Position numbers and translations under genes: made by a program. Positions 40,373 to 49,970 of a stretch of 64,000 bases of DNA are shown here, piece by piece. The DNA is taken from positions 1 to 64,000 of the forward strand of contig NC_008610.1 in the NCBI RefSeq assembly GCF_000015105.1, given 5' to 3'. The notes below the pieces were generated by a model. The model ran no database searches. It saw only the letters and a list, made by a program, of their open reading frames with translations, and was not told the DNA's origin. Position 1 is the first letter of the stretch, and the number at the start of each line of letters is the position of its first letter. This DNA is from Candidatus Ruthia magnifica str. Cm (Calyptogena magnifica) (GTDB lineage: Bacteria > Pseudomonadota > Gammaproteobacteria > PS1 > Pseudothioglobaceae).

Positions 40373-41989
40373 ATGACAACAGCAATAGCAACAGCAACAA
40401 CTTACACTAACGACCATCACGGTCCTGAAAAAGGCTTAATGAGGTGGATTAAAACGACCAATCACAAGGATATTGGTTCACTATATTTATGGTTTGCATT
40501 TACTATGGTGCTTATTGGTGGTGCTATGGCAATGGTCATTCGTATGGAGTTGTTCCAACCAGGCATGCAACTGATTGAGCCACAATTTTTTAATCAGATG
40601 ACAACCATGCATGGTTTGATTATGGTATTTGGTGCAATTATGCCAGCGTTTGTTGGTTTGGGTAATTGGCTCATTCCAATGATGATAGGCGCGCCTGATA
40701 TGGCATTACCACGGATGAATAATTGGTCTTTTTGGATTCTACCATTTGCTGGTGGCATTTTATTAAGTACGTTTTTTATGGAAGGTGGCGCACCTGCATT
40801 TGGTTGGACGTTTTATGCACCATTATCAACAACGTTTGCACCAAATAGCACCGATTTCTTTATTTTTGCGGTGCATTTATTAGGCTTTTCATCTATTATG
40901 GGCGCGATTAATATTATTGCAACTGTGCTTAATATGCGTGCACTAGAAATGAAACTCATGGACATGCCACTGTTTGTATGGACATGGTTAATTACCTCAT
41001 TTTTGTTGATTGGTGCGATGCCAGTACTTGCGGGTGCAGTTACTATGATGTTGACAGATCGTAACTTTGGTACGGCATTTTTTGATGCAACAGGTGGTGG
41101 TGATCCAGTATTGTTTCAACATATCTTTTGGTTTTTTGGCCATCCTGAGGTTTATATTATGATTTTACCAGCGTTTGGTGTGATTTCACATATTGTTCCA
41201 GCCTTTGCGCGTAAGCCTTTATTTGGTTATTCATCGATGGTTTATGCTACTGCGTCGATTGCATTTTTATCCTATATTGTGTGGGCGCACCATATGTTTT
41301 TAACTGGTATGCCAGTTGCAGGTGAGTTGTATTTTATGTACGCAACCATGTTGATTGCTGTACCAACGGGTGTTAAGATATTTAACTGGGTGTCAACTAT
41401 GTGGCGTGGATCTATGACCTTTGAAGCACCAATGTTATGGGCGATTTCATTTGTATTCTTATTCACGATTGGCGGTTTTTCTGGTTTAATGCTGGGTATT
41501 GCACCGGCTGATATTCAGTATCACGATACTTATTTTGTGGTTGCGCATTTTCATTACGTATTGGTGACAGGTGCATTATGGTCTATTATTGCAGCAACAT
41601 TCTATTGGTTGCCTAAATGGACAGGAAAAATGTACAATGAAACTTTAGCAAAGGTGCATTTTTGGTGGGCGGTTATTTCAGTGAATATATTGTTCTTCCC
41701 TCAGCATTTTTTAGGTTTGGCGGGCATGCCAAGGCGTATTCCTGATTATTCATTGCAGTTTGCTGATTTTAATATGATTTCTTCTATTGGTGGTTTTGCG
41801 TTTGGCACGTCATTTATTCTATTCACTTATATTGTGATTGATTGTATTCGTAATGGTAAACCAGCAGATTCTCGCCCTTGGGAAGGCGCTAAAGGTTTAG
41901 AATGGACTTTAGAGCCTAAGGCACAGTATCATAGTTTTAATACGCCACCAACAAGAACATTAATTGAGCAAGAATCTCAGCACTCTTAA
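40373..41989 (+). CDS. coxA: Cytochrome c oxidase subunit I (aa3 type)
   Basis: Subunit I holds heme a and the heme a3-CuB site where oxygen is reduced. The 538-residue product has twelve membrane helices. It has the heme-ligand histidine in [10 protein letters not shown], the CuB signature [17 protein letters not shown] (crosslinked His-Tyr), the CuB histidine pair in WAHHMF, and [13 protein letters not shown] with the a3 and a ligands. The stop TAA overlaps the ATG of a 32-residue ORF. Identification is secure. Confidence 0.98.
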   Translation: MTTAIATATTYTNDHHGPEKGLMRWIKTTNHKDIGSLYLWFAFTMVLIGGAMAMVIRMELFQPGMQLIEPQFFNQMTTMHGLIMVFGAIMPAFVGLGNWLIPMMIGAPDMALPRMNNWSFWILPFAGGILLSTFFMEGGAPAFGWTFYAPLSTTFAPNSTDFFIFAVHLLGFSSIMGAINIIATVLNMRALEMKLMDMPLFVWTWLITSFLLIGAMPVLAGAVTMMLTDRNFGTAFFDATGGGDPVLFQHIFWFFGHPEVYIMILPAFGVISHIVPAFARKPLFGYSSMVYATASIAFLSYIVWAHHMFLTGMPVAGELYFMYATMLIAVPTGVKIFNWVSTMWRGSMTFEAPMLWAISFVFLFTIGGFSGLMLGIAPADIQYHDTYFVVAHFHYVLVTGALWSIIAATFYWLPKWTGKMYNETLAKVHFWWAVISVNILFFPQHFLGLAGMPRRIPDYSLQFADFNMISSIGGFAFGTSFILFTYIVIDCIRNGKPADSRPWEGAKGLEWTLEPKAQYHSFNTPPTRTLIEQESQHS

Positions 41990-42087
41990 TGGCAAATAAA
42001 AATAATCAAGGTGTGGCAATTACTGTGGCAATTACTAGTGCTATTGTAATAATCGTGTTTGTAGCAACCATTGTATTATATGGCTGA
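41989..42087 (+). CDS. Very small membrane protein, candidate oxidase assembly peptide
   Basis: A 32-codon ORF beginning on the last base of the coxA stop (TAATG) and overlapping the start of ctaG by 8 bases. The product [20 protein letters not shown] and so on is a short polar head followed by one membrane helix ending LYG. Many beta- and gammaproteobacteria have a 30-45 residue single-helix protein at this exact place, annotated as cytochrome oxidase small assembly protein. Sequence conservation within such short proteins is low, so the call rests on position, overlap coupling and topology. Confidence 0.65.
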   Translation: MANKNNQGVAITVAITSAIVIIVFVATIVLYG

Positions 42088-42613
42088 AATGGAAAGCAGG
42101 CAAAAGATAACAAAAAAGTTTTGGATAAAATTAGTTATAGCTCCAATACTGATGTTTTTCTTTGCTTATGCAATGGTTCCTATTTATGATGTATTTTGTG
42201 AAATTACTGGATTTAATGGCACAACAGGCAGAGTGGATAGTGAACAAAAGTATGTTGTAGATGAGACGCGGAAGATTGAGGTTAGTTTTTTTGCTATGAC
42301 AATGAGCGGCTTTCCAATCCAGTTTGGGCCTAAAGTAAGCTCAATGGAGGTAGTGCCTGGTAGGTTTTATACCACCAGCTATATTGCTAAAAATAATACT
42401 GATGAGGTTGTTGTCGGACAAGCAATTCCTAGTGTTGCACCGACAGATGCTGCATTGTATTTTAAAAAATTAGAGTGTTTTTGTTTTAATAAACAAGTAT
42501 TTAAACCGCATGAGCAAGTTGAGATGACATTGCGATTTGTAATTGAGCCAGAATTGGACGAACGTATTAAAGATGTGAGTCTATCTTATAATTTTTTTAA
42601 ACTTAAGAGCTAA
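42080..42613 (+). CDS. ctaG: Cytochrome c oxidase assembly protein CtaG/Cox11
   Basis: Cox11 delivers copper to the CuB site of subunit I. The 177-residue product has one N-terminal membrane helix (about 16-38), then the periplasmic Ig-like domain with YDVFCEITGFNG. The copper-binding pair CFCF lies near residue 134. The ATG at 42080 is preferred over an upstream TTG at 42071; another ATG lies at 42089. No strong ribosome binding site is visible, and translation may depend on coupling with the preceding small ORF. Confidence 0.94.
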   Translation: MAEMESRQKITKKFWIKLVIAPILMFFFAYAMVPIYDVFCEITGFNGTTGRVDSEQKYVVDETRKIEVSFFAMTMSGFPIQFGPKVSSMEVVPGRFYTTSYIAKNNTDEVVVGQAIPSVAPTDAALYFKKLECFCFNKQVFKPHEQVEMTLRFVIEPELDERIKDVSLSYNFFKLKS

Positions 42614-42630
42614 AAAAGTGGGGAAAAAAT

Positions 42631-43515
42631 ATGAACGAACAAGATTATTATGTGCCAAGTGGCACTTATTGGCCCATTATTGGTTCAATTGGTATCGTTA
42701 CTTTATTTGTAGGTTTTGCTAATCAAATGCATGGTGCTAGTTGGGGTGGGCCAATCATGGCTTTGGGGCTTGCTATTTTAGTGTTTATGTTGTTTGGCTG
42801 GTTTGGTCAAGTTGTGAAAGAAAGTACCAATGGAATATACAACAGCCAAGTTGATCGCTCGTTTCGTTGGGGTATGAGTTGGTTTATTTTTTCTGAGGTG
42901 ATGTTTTTTGGCGCATTTTTTGGCGCGTTATTTTATGCAAGGCAATTATCAGTCCCCTGGTTAGGTGGTGCAGATAATAATATTTTCACTCCAGAGTTAT
43001 GGAATAGTTTTAGTGCAACGTGGCGGCAAATTGCCTTCAACACGCCGGGTGCAATTTTACAATCAGGTATAACGATTTCTATACCAACACAACTGGTTGA
43101 TGCTTGGGACTTGCCAGCACTTAACACTGCATTATTATTATTATCAGGCGCTACTTTAACGTTTGCACACCATGCATTGCGCTCAGATCATCGTAATAAA
43201 ATTATTGGCTGGCTGATTGCCACCATTGTGTTAGGTGTTTTATTTTTAGGTTTTCAAATTACTGAGTATGGACATGCATATCATGATGGTCTAAAATTGA
43301 CCTCTGGTATTTATGGATCAACGTTTTATATGCTAACTGGCTTTCATGGTTTTCATGTAACGGTGGGCGTGCTTATGTTAACGGTTATTCTTTATCGTGT
43401 ACAAAAAGGGCACTTTAGTTCGAACAGTCATTTTGGTTTTGAAGGTGTTGCTTGGTATTGGCATTTTGTAGATGTGGTTTGGCTGGGTTTGTTTATCTTT
43501 GTATACTGGTTATAA
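42631..43515 (+). CDS. coxC: Cytochrome c oxidase subunit III
   Basis: Subunit III stabilises the oxidase core and sustains proton uptake. The 294-residue product has seven membrane helices and the conserved WGMSWFIFSEVMFFGAFFGA and GFHGFHVTVG segments, ending in WYWHFVDVVWLGLFIFVYW. GGGG lies nine bases before the ATG. In related cox operons a DUF2970 gene usually lies between ctaG and this gene; here only 17 bases separate them. Confidence 0.97.
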   Translation: MNEQDYYVPSGTYWPIIGSIGIVTLFVGFANQMHGASWGGPIMALGLAILVFMLFGWFGQVVKESTNGIYNSQVDRSFRWGMSWFIFSEVMFFGAFFGALFYARQLSVPWLGGADNNIFTPELWNSFSATWRQIAFNTPGAILQSGITISIPTQLVDAWDLPALNTALLLLSGATLTFAHHALRSDHRNKIIGWLIATIVLGVLFLGFQITEYGHAYHDGLKLTSGIYGSTFYMLTGFHGFHVTVGVLMLTVILYRVQKGHFSSNSHFGFEGVAWYWHFVDVVWLGLFIFVYWL

Positions 43516-43578
43516 TTAGTTATAGAATCGAAAACAAAATTCAGTTTAGGGTCTTTTGTTTATCGTGTAGGAAGTTTA

Positions 43579-43803
43579 ATGACACAAATTATTATTATCA
43601 CCATTATTGTTACTATTTTTATAGCACTAGGTTTAGGTTTATGGGGTATGCTTAGAGGTGGGTCAGCCGGTTCAGATAAAATGTTTAAATCATTAGTGAT
43701 ACGTGTGGTCTTGTCCTTATTCTTGTTTATCTTAGTTATGTTTTCTGCATTTATGGGTTGGATAGAACCAAATGTGGTTATGATGGACGCATCCACACTT
43801 TAG
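43579..43803 (+). CDS. Twin-transmembrane protein (DUF2909)
   Basis: A 74-residue protein of two membrane helices (about 3-25 and 40-62) separated by a short loop with the MLRGGSAGSDKMFKSLVIRV pattern of the DUF2909 family. It lies between coxC and surf1, the usual place in this class. GGAAG precedes the ATG, and its TAG overlaps the GTG start of surf1 by one base. The family is tied to oxidase biogenesis by neighbourhood only. Confidence 0.82.
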   Translation: MTQIIIITIIVTIFIALGLGLWGMLRGGSAGSDKMFKSLVIRVVLSLFLFILVMFSAFMGWIEPNVVMMDASTL

Positions 43804-44504
43804 TGACTAAACGTACCATTATACCTGCAGTTTTAATACTTTTAAGTATTTATGGGCTAGTATCGTTAGGATTTTGGCAACTTGAGCGTGCTGATGAAAA
43901 ATGGGCAATTGAGCATGAGATTGTCTTGGCACAACAAAGTCCAGTACAATTGGTAACAAACGTAGATGAACTATTAAATAAAGAATATTATCAAGTTTTA
44001 CTAAAAGGTCATTATGACGCCAATAAACAGTTTATTTATGACAATCAAATTGTTAAAGGTAATGCTGGTTATTATGTGCTTACGCCATTTGTGTTAAGTG
44101 ATAAAACTGCTATTTTAGTAAATCGAGGCTTTGTATCTTGGCATGGAAAGCGCGAACAATTGACTGATATCAAGCTAGACAATTTGCCAAGAATTGTTAA
44201 AGTGGAGTTGATTAAGCCTGTTGAACGTATTAAACTCAAAAAACAACCAATCAAGTCAAATTTTCCGATATTAATTCAATCTTTGAACTTGGACGAACTA
44301 TCCACGCTGTCTAATTATAAAATTATTGCCATGTTGGCACGTCTTGATATTAAAGCCAGTGATGGTTTTTTCAGGCAATGGCAGCCTTTTTACGGCAGTG
44401 CTGATAAGCATTTAGGCTATGCACTACAATGGTTTTTAATGGCCTCGGTGTTGAGTATTATTGCTTTAAGATTGTTGATAAAAAAAATAAAAAAAATTGA
44501 TTGA
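43803..44504 (+). CDS. SURF1 family cytochrome oxidase biogenesis protein
   Basis: Surf1 helps insert heme a into subunit I. The product of 233 residues has two flanking membrane helices (about 8-26 and 208-226). It has the family motifs LGFWQLERADEKWAIE, the G-Y/F pattern KGHYDANKQFIYDN, ILVNRGFVSW, and the ending HLGYALQWFLMA. The GTG at 43803 is chosen because it gives the normal N-terminus and overlaps the preceding TAG; the longer reading from 43758 runs through DUF2909. The cbb3 operon follows after about 110 bases. Confidence 0.92.
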   Translation: MTKRTIIPAVLILLSIYGLVSLGFWQLERADEKWAIEHEIVLAQQSPVQLVTNVDELLNKEYYQVLLKGHYDANKQFIYDNQIVKGNAGYYVLTPFVLSDKTAILVNRGFVSWHGKREQLTDIKLDNLPRIVKVELIKPVERIKLKKQPIKSNFPILIQSLNLDELSTLSNYKIIAMLARLDIKASDGFFRQWQPFYGSADKHLGYALQWFLMASVLSIIALRLLIKKIKKID

Positions 44505-44525
44505 TATTAAGTAACTATGATATGG

Positions 44526-44555
44526 TTGACTGTATCATGAGCGTTAGTGTAGAAT
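44526..44555 (+). promoter_or_regulatory. Probable sigma-70 promoter of the ccoNOQP operon
   Basis: TTGACT (44526-44531) and TAGAAT (44550-44555) are separated by 18 bases and lie about 60 bases before the ccoN ATG. Both hexamers differ from consensus by one base. This separates the cbb3 operon from the upstream cox genes. No convincing FNR box was found here. Confidence 0.5.
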
Positions 44556-44617
44556 TCAGACCCCATTTCTTGTATTAAGGAACTAGGAATATTAACTAAA
44601 AATAAAGAGGGCTATTG

Positions 44618-46036
44618 ATGAATTTAACAGAAAAGTATGATTTGGGTGTTGTTAAATGGTTTGCTATTATGGCATCTGTTTATTTAGTAGTAGGCACACT
44701 ACTTGGAGTATACATTGCCTCTGAATTAGCCTTTCCGTTTCTTAATCATTTGGGTACAGATTTACCTTATTTTCAATTTGGTCGATTGAGACCTTTGCAC
44801 ACTAATACTGTTATTTTTGCTTTTGGTGGTTCGGTGCTGATGGCATCCGCTTTTTATATTGTACAGCGTACAAATCAAACTCGACTTTGGTCCAATAAAA
44901 TGGCTTGGTTTACGTTTTGGTCATGGAATACTGTGATTGTTTTAGCGGTCATTACGCTGCCTTTAGGCTTGACCCAATCTAAGGAGTATGCAGAATTAGA
45001 ATGGCCGATTGATATTTTAATTACTTTGTCATGGATCACTTATTTATATAACTTTATTATGACCATTCATATTCGTAATAGCAATAAAGTGCCACACGTT
45101 TATGTGGCTAATTGGTTTTTTATGGGCATGATGGTCATGGTTACTTATCTTCATGTGGTTAATAATTTATCCATTCCAGTTGGTGCCTTTAAATCCTATT
45201 CAATTTTTTCTGGTGTACAAGATGCAATGATTCAGTGGTGGTGGGGCCATAATGCTGTTGGCTTTTTCTTAACAGCAGGTTTCTTAGGTATTATGTATTA
45301 TTTTGTACCAAAACAAGCCCAACGTCCTATATACTCTTATCGCTTGTCAGTGATTCATTTTTGGGCACTAATGTTTGGTTATGTTTGGTTAGGTGCGCAC
45401 CATCTTCAGTATACAGCATTACCAGATTGGGCAGGTTCATTGGGCGCAACAATTTCACTCGCCATGATTATTCCATCATGGGGCGGCGCGCTTAATGGCA
45501 TCTTGACGTTATCAGGCGCTTGGGATCGTTTACGTGAAGACTATATCTTACGTTTTTTGATTATGTCTTTAGCATTCTATGCCATGAGCACATTTGAAGG
45601 TCCAGTGATGGCGGCGAAGACGGTTAATGCATTATCGCATTACACAGATTGGACGATTGGTCATGTGCATTCTGGCGCATTGGGTTGGAATATTATGGTG
45701 GCAGCAGGCGCGATGTATCATATGATTGAAAAAATCTATAACATAAAAATGTCACAAAAACTCTTAGGTATCCACTTTTGGGTGCATACAATTGGCACGG
45801 TGGTTTATATTGTGGCAATGTGGGTATCTGGCATCATGCAAGGCTTGATGTGGAGGGCCTATGATGAGTACGGCACATTGGCTTATACGTTTGCCGAGTC
45901 AGTATCAGCCATGCATCCTTATTATGTCATGAGAGCTGCAGGTGGTACATTAGTATTAGTAGGTGCAATTATCATGTTAATTAATATTGTGACAACCATT
46001 CGTAGATCAGGCGCCGATCAAACATCTAACGTATAA
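44618..46036 (+). CDS. ccoN: cbb3-type cytochrome c oxidase subunit I
   Basis: CcoN is the catalytic subunit of the high-affinity cbb3 oxidase, with heme b and the heme b3-CuB centre. The 472-residue product has about twelve membrane helices. It has the early histidine in [16 protein letters not shown], the CuB ligand region [31 protein letters not shown], and [15 protein letters not shown]. The ATG at 44618 is preferred over TTG 44615 because AGAGG ends seven bases upstream. It is the first gene of ccoNOQP. Confidence 0.97.
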   Translation: MNLTEKYDLGVVKWFAIMASVYLVVGTLLGVYIASELAFPFLNHLGTDLPYFQFGRLRPLHTNTVIFAFGGSVLMASAFYIVQRTNQTRLWSNKMAWFTFWSWNTVIVLAVITLPLGLTQSKEYAELEWPIDILITLSWITYLYNFIMTIHIRNSNKVPHVYVANWFFMGMMVMVTYLHVVNNLSIPVGAFKSYSIFSGVQDAMIQWWWGHNAVGFFLTAGFLGIMYYFVPKQAQRPIYSYRLSVIHFWALMFGYVWLGAHHLQYTALPDWAGSLGATISLAMIIPSWGGALNGILTLSGAWDRLREDYILRFLIMSLAFYAMSTFEGPVMAAKTVNALSHYTDWTIGHVHSGALGWNIMVAAGAMYHMIEKIYNIKMSQKLLGIHFWVHTIGTVVYIVAMWVSGIMQGLMWRAYDEYGTLAYTFAESVSAMHPYYVMRAAGGTLVLVGAIIMLINIVTTIRRSGADQTSNV

Positions 46037-46049
46037 ATAGGGGCGGACT

Positions 46050-46781
46050 ATGGTAAATAAAAACGTAAAAGAAAGTTTACAAGTCAAGCTAGAAAAGAAT
46101 ATTTTTGGCATGTATTTGTTTATGGCGCTATCAGTGTCACTAGCAGGCATTGTGGAAATTGTTCCTTTGTTTACTAATCCTGAAGCGGTCAAAGATAAAG
46201 TGATTGCAATTGATGGCAGTACAAAGAGTTTATTATGGCCTCGTTCTGAAGGTCAAACACTCTCTAATTGGGCTCCTGGTGATGGTGTAAGGCCTTTAAC
46301 TGCTTTAGAATTAGCAGGTCGTGATATTTATCAGCGTGAAGGTTGTTATTTATGCCATTCACAAATGATACGTCCATTTAGAGATGAGAAAGAGCGCTAT
46401 GGCCATTTTTCTTTAGCGGTGGAGTCAAAGTATGACCATCCGTTTCAGTGGGGCTCTAAAAGAACAGGTCCAGATTTGGCACGCGTTGGCGGTAAATATT
46501 CTGATGAATGGCATATTTTACATTTACGCCATCCACAAGAGGTTGTGCCAGAGTCGGTCATGCCAAAATATCGCTTCTTAGAAAGTGCTTTGGTTGATGG
46601 CGAAACAATCGCCACACACATGAGTGGTTTGTCTAAAGTTGGTGTGCCTTATACGCAAGCAGATATTGCACAAGCACCAGCTATGGTTGAAGGTAAAAAT
46701 GAAATGGATGCAATGGTGGCTTATATGCAATCATTAGGCAGTATGATTAAATTTGAAGATGGCGTTGTTTACAGAGAGTAA
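46050..46781 (+). CDS. ccoO: cbb3-type cytochrome c oxidase subunit II (mono-heme)
   Basis: CcoO is a membrane-anchored cytochrome c that passes electrons to CcoN. The 243-residue product has one N-terminal helix (about 22-44). Its heme site lies near residue 98 in [20 protein letters not shown], and MPKYRFL carries a likely methionine ligand. GGGGCGG lies before the ATG. Its final base is shared with the ccoQ start. Confidence 0.97.
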   Translation: MVNKNVKESLQVKLEKNIFGMYLFMALSVSLAGIVEIVPLFTNPEAVKDKVIAIDGSTKSLLWPRSEGQTLSNWAPGDGVRPLTALELAGRDIYQREGCYLCHSQMIRPFRDEKERYGHFSLAVESKYDHPFQWGSKRTGPDLARVGGKYSDEWHILHLRHPQEVVPESVMPKYRFLESALVDGETIATHMSGLSKVGVPYTQADIAQAPAMVEGKNEMDAMVAYMQSLGSMIKFEDGVVYRE

Positions 46782-46927
46782 TGACCCTAGCCCTAGTTGA
46801 CAAAATTGGCGTCATTGTGACGATTATTATATTTGTATTATTAACGATTGCTTATTTTTATACCTTTAGACCAAAAAATAAGAAAAAATTTGAAGACTTA
46901 CGCAATTTTGTGAACGACAAAGACTGA
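46781..46927 (+). CDS. ccoQ: cbb3-type oxidase subunit CcoQ
   Basis: A 48-residue protein starting on the last base of the ccoO stop (TAATG). It has one membrane helix (about 9-29) followed by YTFRPKNKKKFEDLRN, the usual CcoQ/FixQ ending after the helix. CcoQ stabilises the complex by helping CcoP associate. It is easily missed because of its size. Position between ccoO and ccoP and the topology make the call firm. Confidence 0.88.
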   Translation: MTLALVDKIGVIVTIIIFVLLTIAYFYTFRPKNKKKFEDLRNFVNDKD

Positions 46928-46944
46928 GCTAAGAGGGGAAAATA

Positions 46945-47847
46945 ATGAGTGAACATAAAAATCCACTCCCAGGTGAGAATAATACAGGGCATTTTTGGGA
47001 TGAAGAAAATGACATTAGAGAGTTAAATAATCGCCCACCAAGATGGTATATGCTGTCCTTATATATTGGCATATTTGCTATTGTGGCTTATACACTCTAC
47101 TACCCAACTATTCCTTGGTTTGGTGGGCATAATAAAGGCTTTGCTAGTTGGACGCAAATTAGCGAAATGAATGAAAGTATTACTCAATTAGAGGCTTATC
47201 GTGAAAAAAGATTTGCTGATACTGAAAAATCTATTGCTGAAAAATCATTAGAAGAAATTGTACTTGATGATGAGTTAAGAGCTTACGCCATAAAAACAGC
47301 TAAGGTTCTATTTGGTGATAATTGTGCAGCTTGTCATGGCTCTGCTGGTCAGGGAAATGTAGGCTTTCCAGTTCTGGCTGATGATGATTGGCTATATGGC
47401 GGTAAGTTGTCACAAATTAGCACAACCATTGCTAATGGCCGCAAAGGGAATATGCCAGCGCGTATGTTAGGTATTTCAGATGCTGATGCAAACACATTAG
47501 CTACTTTTTTAATTGAAACAGGCAAGGGTAAAAACGGTAATCCAGATCCAGCTTCTAAGGCTTTATATATGAGCAAAGGTTGTATTGCTTGTCATGGCCC
47601 TAATATGAAGGGTAATCAATTATTAGGCAGCGCTAATTTAAGTGATAGTATTTATCGTTTTAAAGCAGATAATCAACATGCATCAGTCGTGCGTACAATA
47701 TTACATGGTGTAGGTCAAGTAAGTGATCCATTAACACAAGATGCTGTTATGCCAGCATTTGGTCATTCAAATGTTATTGATGCTGTTCAAATTAAAAAAC
47801 TTACTGTTTATGTGCATCAATTAGGTGACGGTATTGTTGTTAAATAA
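46945..47847 (+). CDS. ccoP: cbb3-type cytochrome c oxidase subunit III (di-heme)
   Basis: CcoP is the diheme entry point for electrons into the cbb3 oxidase. The 300-residue product has an N-terminal soluble part with WDEENDIRELNNRPPRWY, one membrane helix (about 33-54), and two heme sites, CAACHG near 126 and CIACHG near 212, with methionines in GNMPARM and AVMPAFG as likely ligands. GAGGGG precedes the ATG. No ccoGHIS accessory genes follow in this window. Confidence 0.97.
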   Translation: MSEHKNPLPGENNTGHFWDEENDIRELNNRPPRWYMLSLYIGIFAIVAYTLYYPTIPWFGGHNKGFASWTQISEMNESITQLEAYREKRFADTEKSIAEKSLEEIVLDDELRAYAIKTAKVLFGDNCAACHGSAGQGNVGFPVLADDDWLYGGKLSQISTTIANGRKGNMPARMLGISDADANTLATFLIETGKGKNGNPDPASKALYMSKGCIACHGPNMKGNQLLGSANLSDSIYRFKADNQHASVVRTILHGVGQVSDPLTQDAVMPAFGHSNVIDAVQIKKLTVYVHQLGDGIVVK

Positions 47848-47902
47848 AGTGCTTAATGCTTCTATTATGAGATTTTATTAAAATATTTATTAGCTTTGTA
47901 GG

Positions 47903-47908
47903 TATAAT
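47903..47908 (+). promoter_or_regulatory. Promoter -10 of tRNA-Thr
   Basis: TATAAT at 47903-47908, in the context GGTATAATTCTC, lies 12 bases before the mature tRNA. The same 12-base context occurs before tRNA-Phe (TATAAT at 53236-53241). No clear -35 is seen. Confidence 0.5.
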
Positions 47909-47920
47909 TCTCCATCTAAT

Positions 47921-47993
47921 GCCGAAGTAGCACAGTTGGTAGTGCAACTGATTTGTAATCAGTAGGTCGCCAGTTCGAGTCCGGCCTTCGGCA
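47921..47993 (+). tRNA. tRNA-Thr (anticodon TGT)
   Basis: A complete cloverleaf can be drawn. The acceptor stem GCCGAAG/CTTCGGC is perfect, the D arm is GCAC/GTGC, and the anticodon stem is ACTGA/TCAGT with loop TTTGTAA and anticodon TGT at 47954-47956. The T loop is TTCGAGT. The T stem GCCAG/CCGGC has an A-C mismatch (47972 with 47982). CCA is not encoded. It stands alone after ccoP. Confidence 0.93.
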
Positions 47994-49388
47994 TCAAATT
48001 TTTTAAGATTATCACTTAGATAGCTATTTTTAACCTATACACAAGGTGTTTTATCAGCATTTACTCTTTTTAATATACTAAGTTATACTGAAAAAAATAG
48101 TAATATGAGTAAAAATATTTCTACCTACTTTTTAGACATACTTAATAAATTATTAGAATTTTTTACATTCATGATGATGGTTATTGTAGGCAGTTACGCT
48201 TTTTTGGTTTTCAAGATTTTTGCTCATCTTTTAGTAAGGATTAACAAAATGCGTAATATGATGAATGTGATTGGCAGATTAAGAAGGGTTATATTGGTGA
48301 GTCTTGGCAAAGCCAACCGCATTACTGTGTTCAATATTACCTGTACAAGTAGTAACTTGCCCACTAGAATCATTTTGATGATGAAGCTGAAATAATTATG
48401 CCTATACCGTATCCAAATAGTATCAATATCTATTCGTGTACCCTTTGTATGGGCTAATAAGCCTGTTTGGTTTATTTAGTAGTAGTTTAGAGAATAGTAC
48501 TTATAATCAAACATTTATCTTTAGAGCTTTTTAGTATTATCTGCATTTGTGTTATGATTTTTAATCTCATCTTATACGGCAATACTGACTAACTAAAAAT
48601 AGGATTAGTTTTTTTATTGGTGTACATATCGATTGATTTTAAAAGACGAGTAATTTTATCCAAATGTCATCCTTTTTAAGCTCTACTAGCACTTTTGAAA
48701 AAATTTTTGAATAGGGATATTCAAATATATTGTTAATTTTGTTGTGTATCAAGTACCGGTCTATTTTTTATTTAGTGGTTTTTAGTTGCAACACTTAGGC
48801 ACTTAACTAAGCTGGTTGTACGTTATCAGTCAAAAATTGAATGAAAATTGATGATTTTTTGCCATTAAATTAGCTACTACTTTTCTGGAAAATACAACAT
48901 GGTTGTTTTTAACAAAATTTGTAGATACATCGTAGTTATGGGAGGGGATATTGTCGAAACTACATCTTTTTTGCTGATAATATGCTACGATCTCATCGTC
49001 TCTTTCGTCAATTTTGGTTAATTTAAATAGCCCCTTATTATTAATATAAAGTTTAGAATATTCAGTTGCATTAAAAGCCATCATCTTATTTTTGTAAAAT
49101 TACTCAACTTGTACGGTAGGCAGAAGTCTACTTTTATTATATCATCATATTCTATTTTGTGGTACTGTGTGTTTTTATTGTGGTATTATTTGCTTGAGGC
49201 TTGCAATATGGGTGGTGGCTTTTCTAAGAATGAAAAAACATTGGGCGTTGAGTAGCTTGTTTGAGTTGAGTGAGAATGTCTTGCTTAAAATAACAAAACC
49301 GTAATAGATAAAGATCAATTATTGATTCGTAACATTTGCATAATGTTTGATGCATATGTTGCTTTGAGCAAAACTCAATTTCCAAAAA
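47994..49388. other. Eroded gap between tRNA-Thr and lolA with two doubtful ORFs
   Basis: About 1.4 kb without a recognised gene. A 96-codon plus-strand ORF at 48105-48395 starts MSKNISTYFLDILNKLLEFF and has one membrane-like stretch (about residues 18-45). Its last third looks random and a better reading (FDDEAEIIMPIPYPN) continues in another frame, so it may be a truncated membrane-protein gene. An 84-codon minus-strand ORF at 48830-49084 (MMAFNATEYSKLYINNKGLF and so on) has no ribosome binding site and no recognised family. The remaining sequence is AT-rich with many stops. Confidence 0.4.
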
Positions 49389-49970
49389 CTATCTAAGTAC
49401 ATCAAATTCTGGTGCAAGGTTTAGCTCAAAGGCGTTTATTTTAATGTTTGGGTTGATGGATATTGAATCAAAGTTGACTAAAATTGTTTGATCTAGTTTA
49501 TTGTTAAACGTAATTGCTTGTAACACATCATCTTTAAAGCCAAAACTCAATTGGTTGGCTTGCTGAGTGCTATACCAATCAATCTTATCTTTTGTGTGTG
49601 TATATTGTGGCGTATGACTGATATCGCTAGGTTGACTAATCAGCCAATATAATGGTGTTTGTGTTAAGTTGGTTGCTTGTATTAAGCTGGCTTGTTCTAA
49701 TTCAATATCGATTAGCCACAATTCAGTATTATTTAACAGTAGTATTCGCTCGTTTGGTATTAGTGTATGCCAAATAAGTTGTTGTGGGCGTTTAAATAGT
49801 AAAGTTCCAGAAGAACTGGCTAACAGTGTGCCTGTGTTGCTATAGGTGATTTGTGTAAAATTGGCACTTAAACGTTCAAATGAGTTGAAAAAATTAGAAA
49901 ACCCGTGATTACTGTTAGCAAAGCTAAAATTAGAAAATATAAGTATTAGAGTGCTTAAAAAATTAGTCAT
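49389..49970 (-). CDS. lolA: Outer-membrane lipoprotein carrier protein LolA
   Basis: LolA ferries lipoproteins across the periplasm from LolCDE to LolB. The 193-residue product has a signal peptide (about 1-18), then FERLSANFTQITYSNTGTLLASSSGTLLFKRPQQLIW, here cited only as the QFTQ-to-RPQQL region typical of LolA, and LLNNTELWLIDIELEQ. Its start overlaps the ftsK stop by 8 bases. The ftsK-lolA pairing is common in gammaproteobacteria. Confidence 0.92.
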   Translation of the reverse strand: MTNFLSTLILIFSNFSFANSNHGFSNFFNSFERLSANFTQITYSNTGTLLASSSGTLLFKRPQQLIWHTLIPNERILLLNNTELWLIDIELEQASLIQATNLTQTPLYWLISQPSDISHTPQYTHTKDKIDWYSTQQANQLSFGFKDDVLQAITFNNKLDQTILVNFDSISINPNIKINAFELNLAPEFDVLR

